A DNA stretch of 64,000 nt, taken from assembly GCA_016125265.1 (NCBI GenBank), contig WGMC01000014.1:1-64000 (forward strand), written 5' to 3'. Positions 63,243-64,000 of this stretch are shown in pieces. Below the pieces are notes generated by a model that worked only from the letters and a program-made list of their open reading frames with translations, was not told the DNA's origin and ran no database searches. Origin of the DNA: Planctomycetaceae bacterium. GTDB lineage: Bacteria > Planctomycetota > UBA1135 > GCA-002686595. Position 1 is the stretch's first letter. Every line of letters starts with the position of its first letter. A program made the translations under genes and the position numbers.

Positions 63243-64000
63243 GCCAGCCCCGCCCCGCGCCGCTCGTTGGCCTCCGCATCGCCGAACTGCCCGAGGTGGT
63301 GCGCAACCAGATCGCCGCCGGCGAGGTGGTCGAGCGCCCCGCGTCGGTGGTGAAGGAGCTCGTCGAGAATGCCGTCGACGCGGGTGCCACGTCCGTGCGT
63401 GTGGATCTCGAGGAGGGTGGCATCCAACTGGTGCGCGTGGTCGACAACGGAACGGGCATGGCGCGTGAGGACGTCGCGCTTGCGTTCCATCCCCACGCCA
63501 CCAGCAAACTCTCCACCCTGGAGGACCTCGATCACATCGCGTCGCTCGGGTTCCGCGGCGAGGCGCTGGCGAGCATCGGCGCGGTTTCGCGCGCGCGCAT
63601 CCTCACGCGCACGAAGGACTCGGATATCGGTTGGAGCCTCGTCAACGAGGGCGGCAATCTGGGCCCCGTGCTCGAGTCCGGCGCGCCCCTCGGCACGAGC
63701 ATCGAAGTGCGCGACCTCTTCTACAACACGCCCGCGCGGCGCCGCTTCCTGAAGCGCAAGGAGGCCGAACTCGCGCGCTGTTTGGACGTGTTGCAGCGCA
63801 TGGCCCTCGCGCACGTCGGGGTGGGGTTCGTGGCGACACACGACGGGCGTCGCTTGCTCGATGTCGAAGCGTCGATGGACCTGGCGGCGCGTGTGCGCAG
63901 GCTCTTCGGGGCGGAGCTGGCGGACGCGCTCGAACCCGTAGCCATGGAGCAGGGCAGCTTGAAACTGGTCGGCCTGGTGGCGCCGCCGCGTTTCGCGCGC
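63239..64000 (+). CDS. mutL: DNA mismatch repair protein MutL, N-terminal part (cut by window end)
   Basis: The first 254 residues of MutL are visible. The GHKL ATPase boxes are clear: ELVENAVDAGATSVRVDLEE, VDNGTGMAREDVAL and HATSKLSTLEDL with GFRGEALASIGAVS, then FYNTPARRRFLKRK, all typical of MutL. It couples mismatch recognition by MutS to strand excision. The protein runs off the window, so the C-terminal dimerisation and possible endonuclease motif cannot be checked. It is translationally coupled to holA. Confidence 0.96.
   Translation, partial: MSQPRPAPLVGLRIAELPEVVRNQIAAGEVVERPASVVKELVENAVDAGATSVRVDLEEGGIQLVRVVDNGTGMAREDVALAFHPHATSKLSTLEDLDHIASLGFRGEALASIGAVSRARILTRTKDSDIGWSLVNEGGNLGPVLESGAPLGTSIEVRDLFYNTPARRRFLKRKEAELARCLDVLQRMALAHVGVGFVATHDGRRLLDVEASMDLAARVRRLFGAELADALEPVAMEQGSLKLVGLVAPPRFAR

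Overview
The window joins two kinds of DNA. Positions 1 to about 16,886 are a mosaic genomic island. It has lower and uneven GC, short overlapping accessory genes and some broken genes. From about 16,887 to the end the DNA is uniformly very GC-rich and carries housekeeping genes: rho, guaB-guaA, gatCAB, panD, tgt, ruvB, menaquinone-type genes, holA and mutL. A bacterium of the Planctomycetota is the best guess. The reasons are a large Ser/Thr kinase divergent from an ECF sigma factor, a Rho with a huge disordered N-terminus, secreted FG-GAP and beta-propeller proteins, YHS and CIA30 domains, weak Shine-Dalgarno sites and frequent GTG starts. This is inference from gene content, since no rRNA gene is present.

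Island, 1-16,886. The left edge is the end of an IS3-family element that cuts an ornithine cyclodeaminase-like gene. Next come a MobF-type relaxase-helicase with small plasmid-type partners, an orphan DPPY-type DNA methyltransferase, a secreted unknown protein, an XRE regulator, a ParD/ParE-type toxin-antitoxin pair and a membrane protein with pentapeptide-like repeats. A compact replicon follows: ParA, a ribbon-helix-helix partner, a RepA_C-type initiator, then a DnaA box, three iterons and three AT-rich repeats. The right end holds a two-gene candidate restriction or defence system: a cytosine-5 methyltransferase with a zinc ribbon, and a GHKL (MORC-like) ATPase fused to a PD-(D/E)xK nuclease. 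The island ends at 16,841-16,886 in the 3' half of a tRNA-Pro(CGG) gene without a recognisable 5' half, which is what a tRNA attachment site leaves behind. The simplest reading is a mobilisable plasmid integrated in tRNA-Pro; its integrase and the intact tRNA would lie to the left of the window.

Chromosome, 16,887-64,000. (a) rho, then a four-gene Gld-type ABC operon. (b) A Ser/Thr kinase divergent from an ECF sigma factor. (c) A run of secreted or periplasmic proteins (a unique secreted protein, a double YHS protein, an FG-GAP repeat protein and a SOUL-CIA30 fusion). (d) A homodimeric-type pyruvate dehydrogenase E1 coupled to a NUDIX hydrolase, and a glycosyltransferase. (e) guaB-guaA, overlapping by 4 nt. 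(f) mgtC and a ferritin-like gene, bracketed by copies of a dispersed repeat. (g) gatCAB on the minus strand; a membrane protein and a ComF-like gene on the plus strand; panD; and an SH3-domain protein. (h) ruvB-spoIID-like-tgt. (i) A giant lipoprotein with Ig-like and beta-propeller regions. (j) A tight plus-strand run: ubiE/menG, a CPBP protease, ubiX, ubiA, holA and mutL, the last cut by the window end.

The strongest candidate for new biology is the methyltransferase plus GHKL-nuclease pair at the island's right end. Other items worth attention are the iteron origin, the tRNA junction, two inverted-repeat families around guaA and mgtC, an orphan intrinsic terminator upstream of guaB, and the RDAA-repeat tail of Rho.
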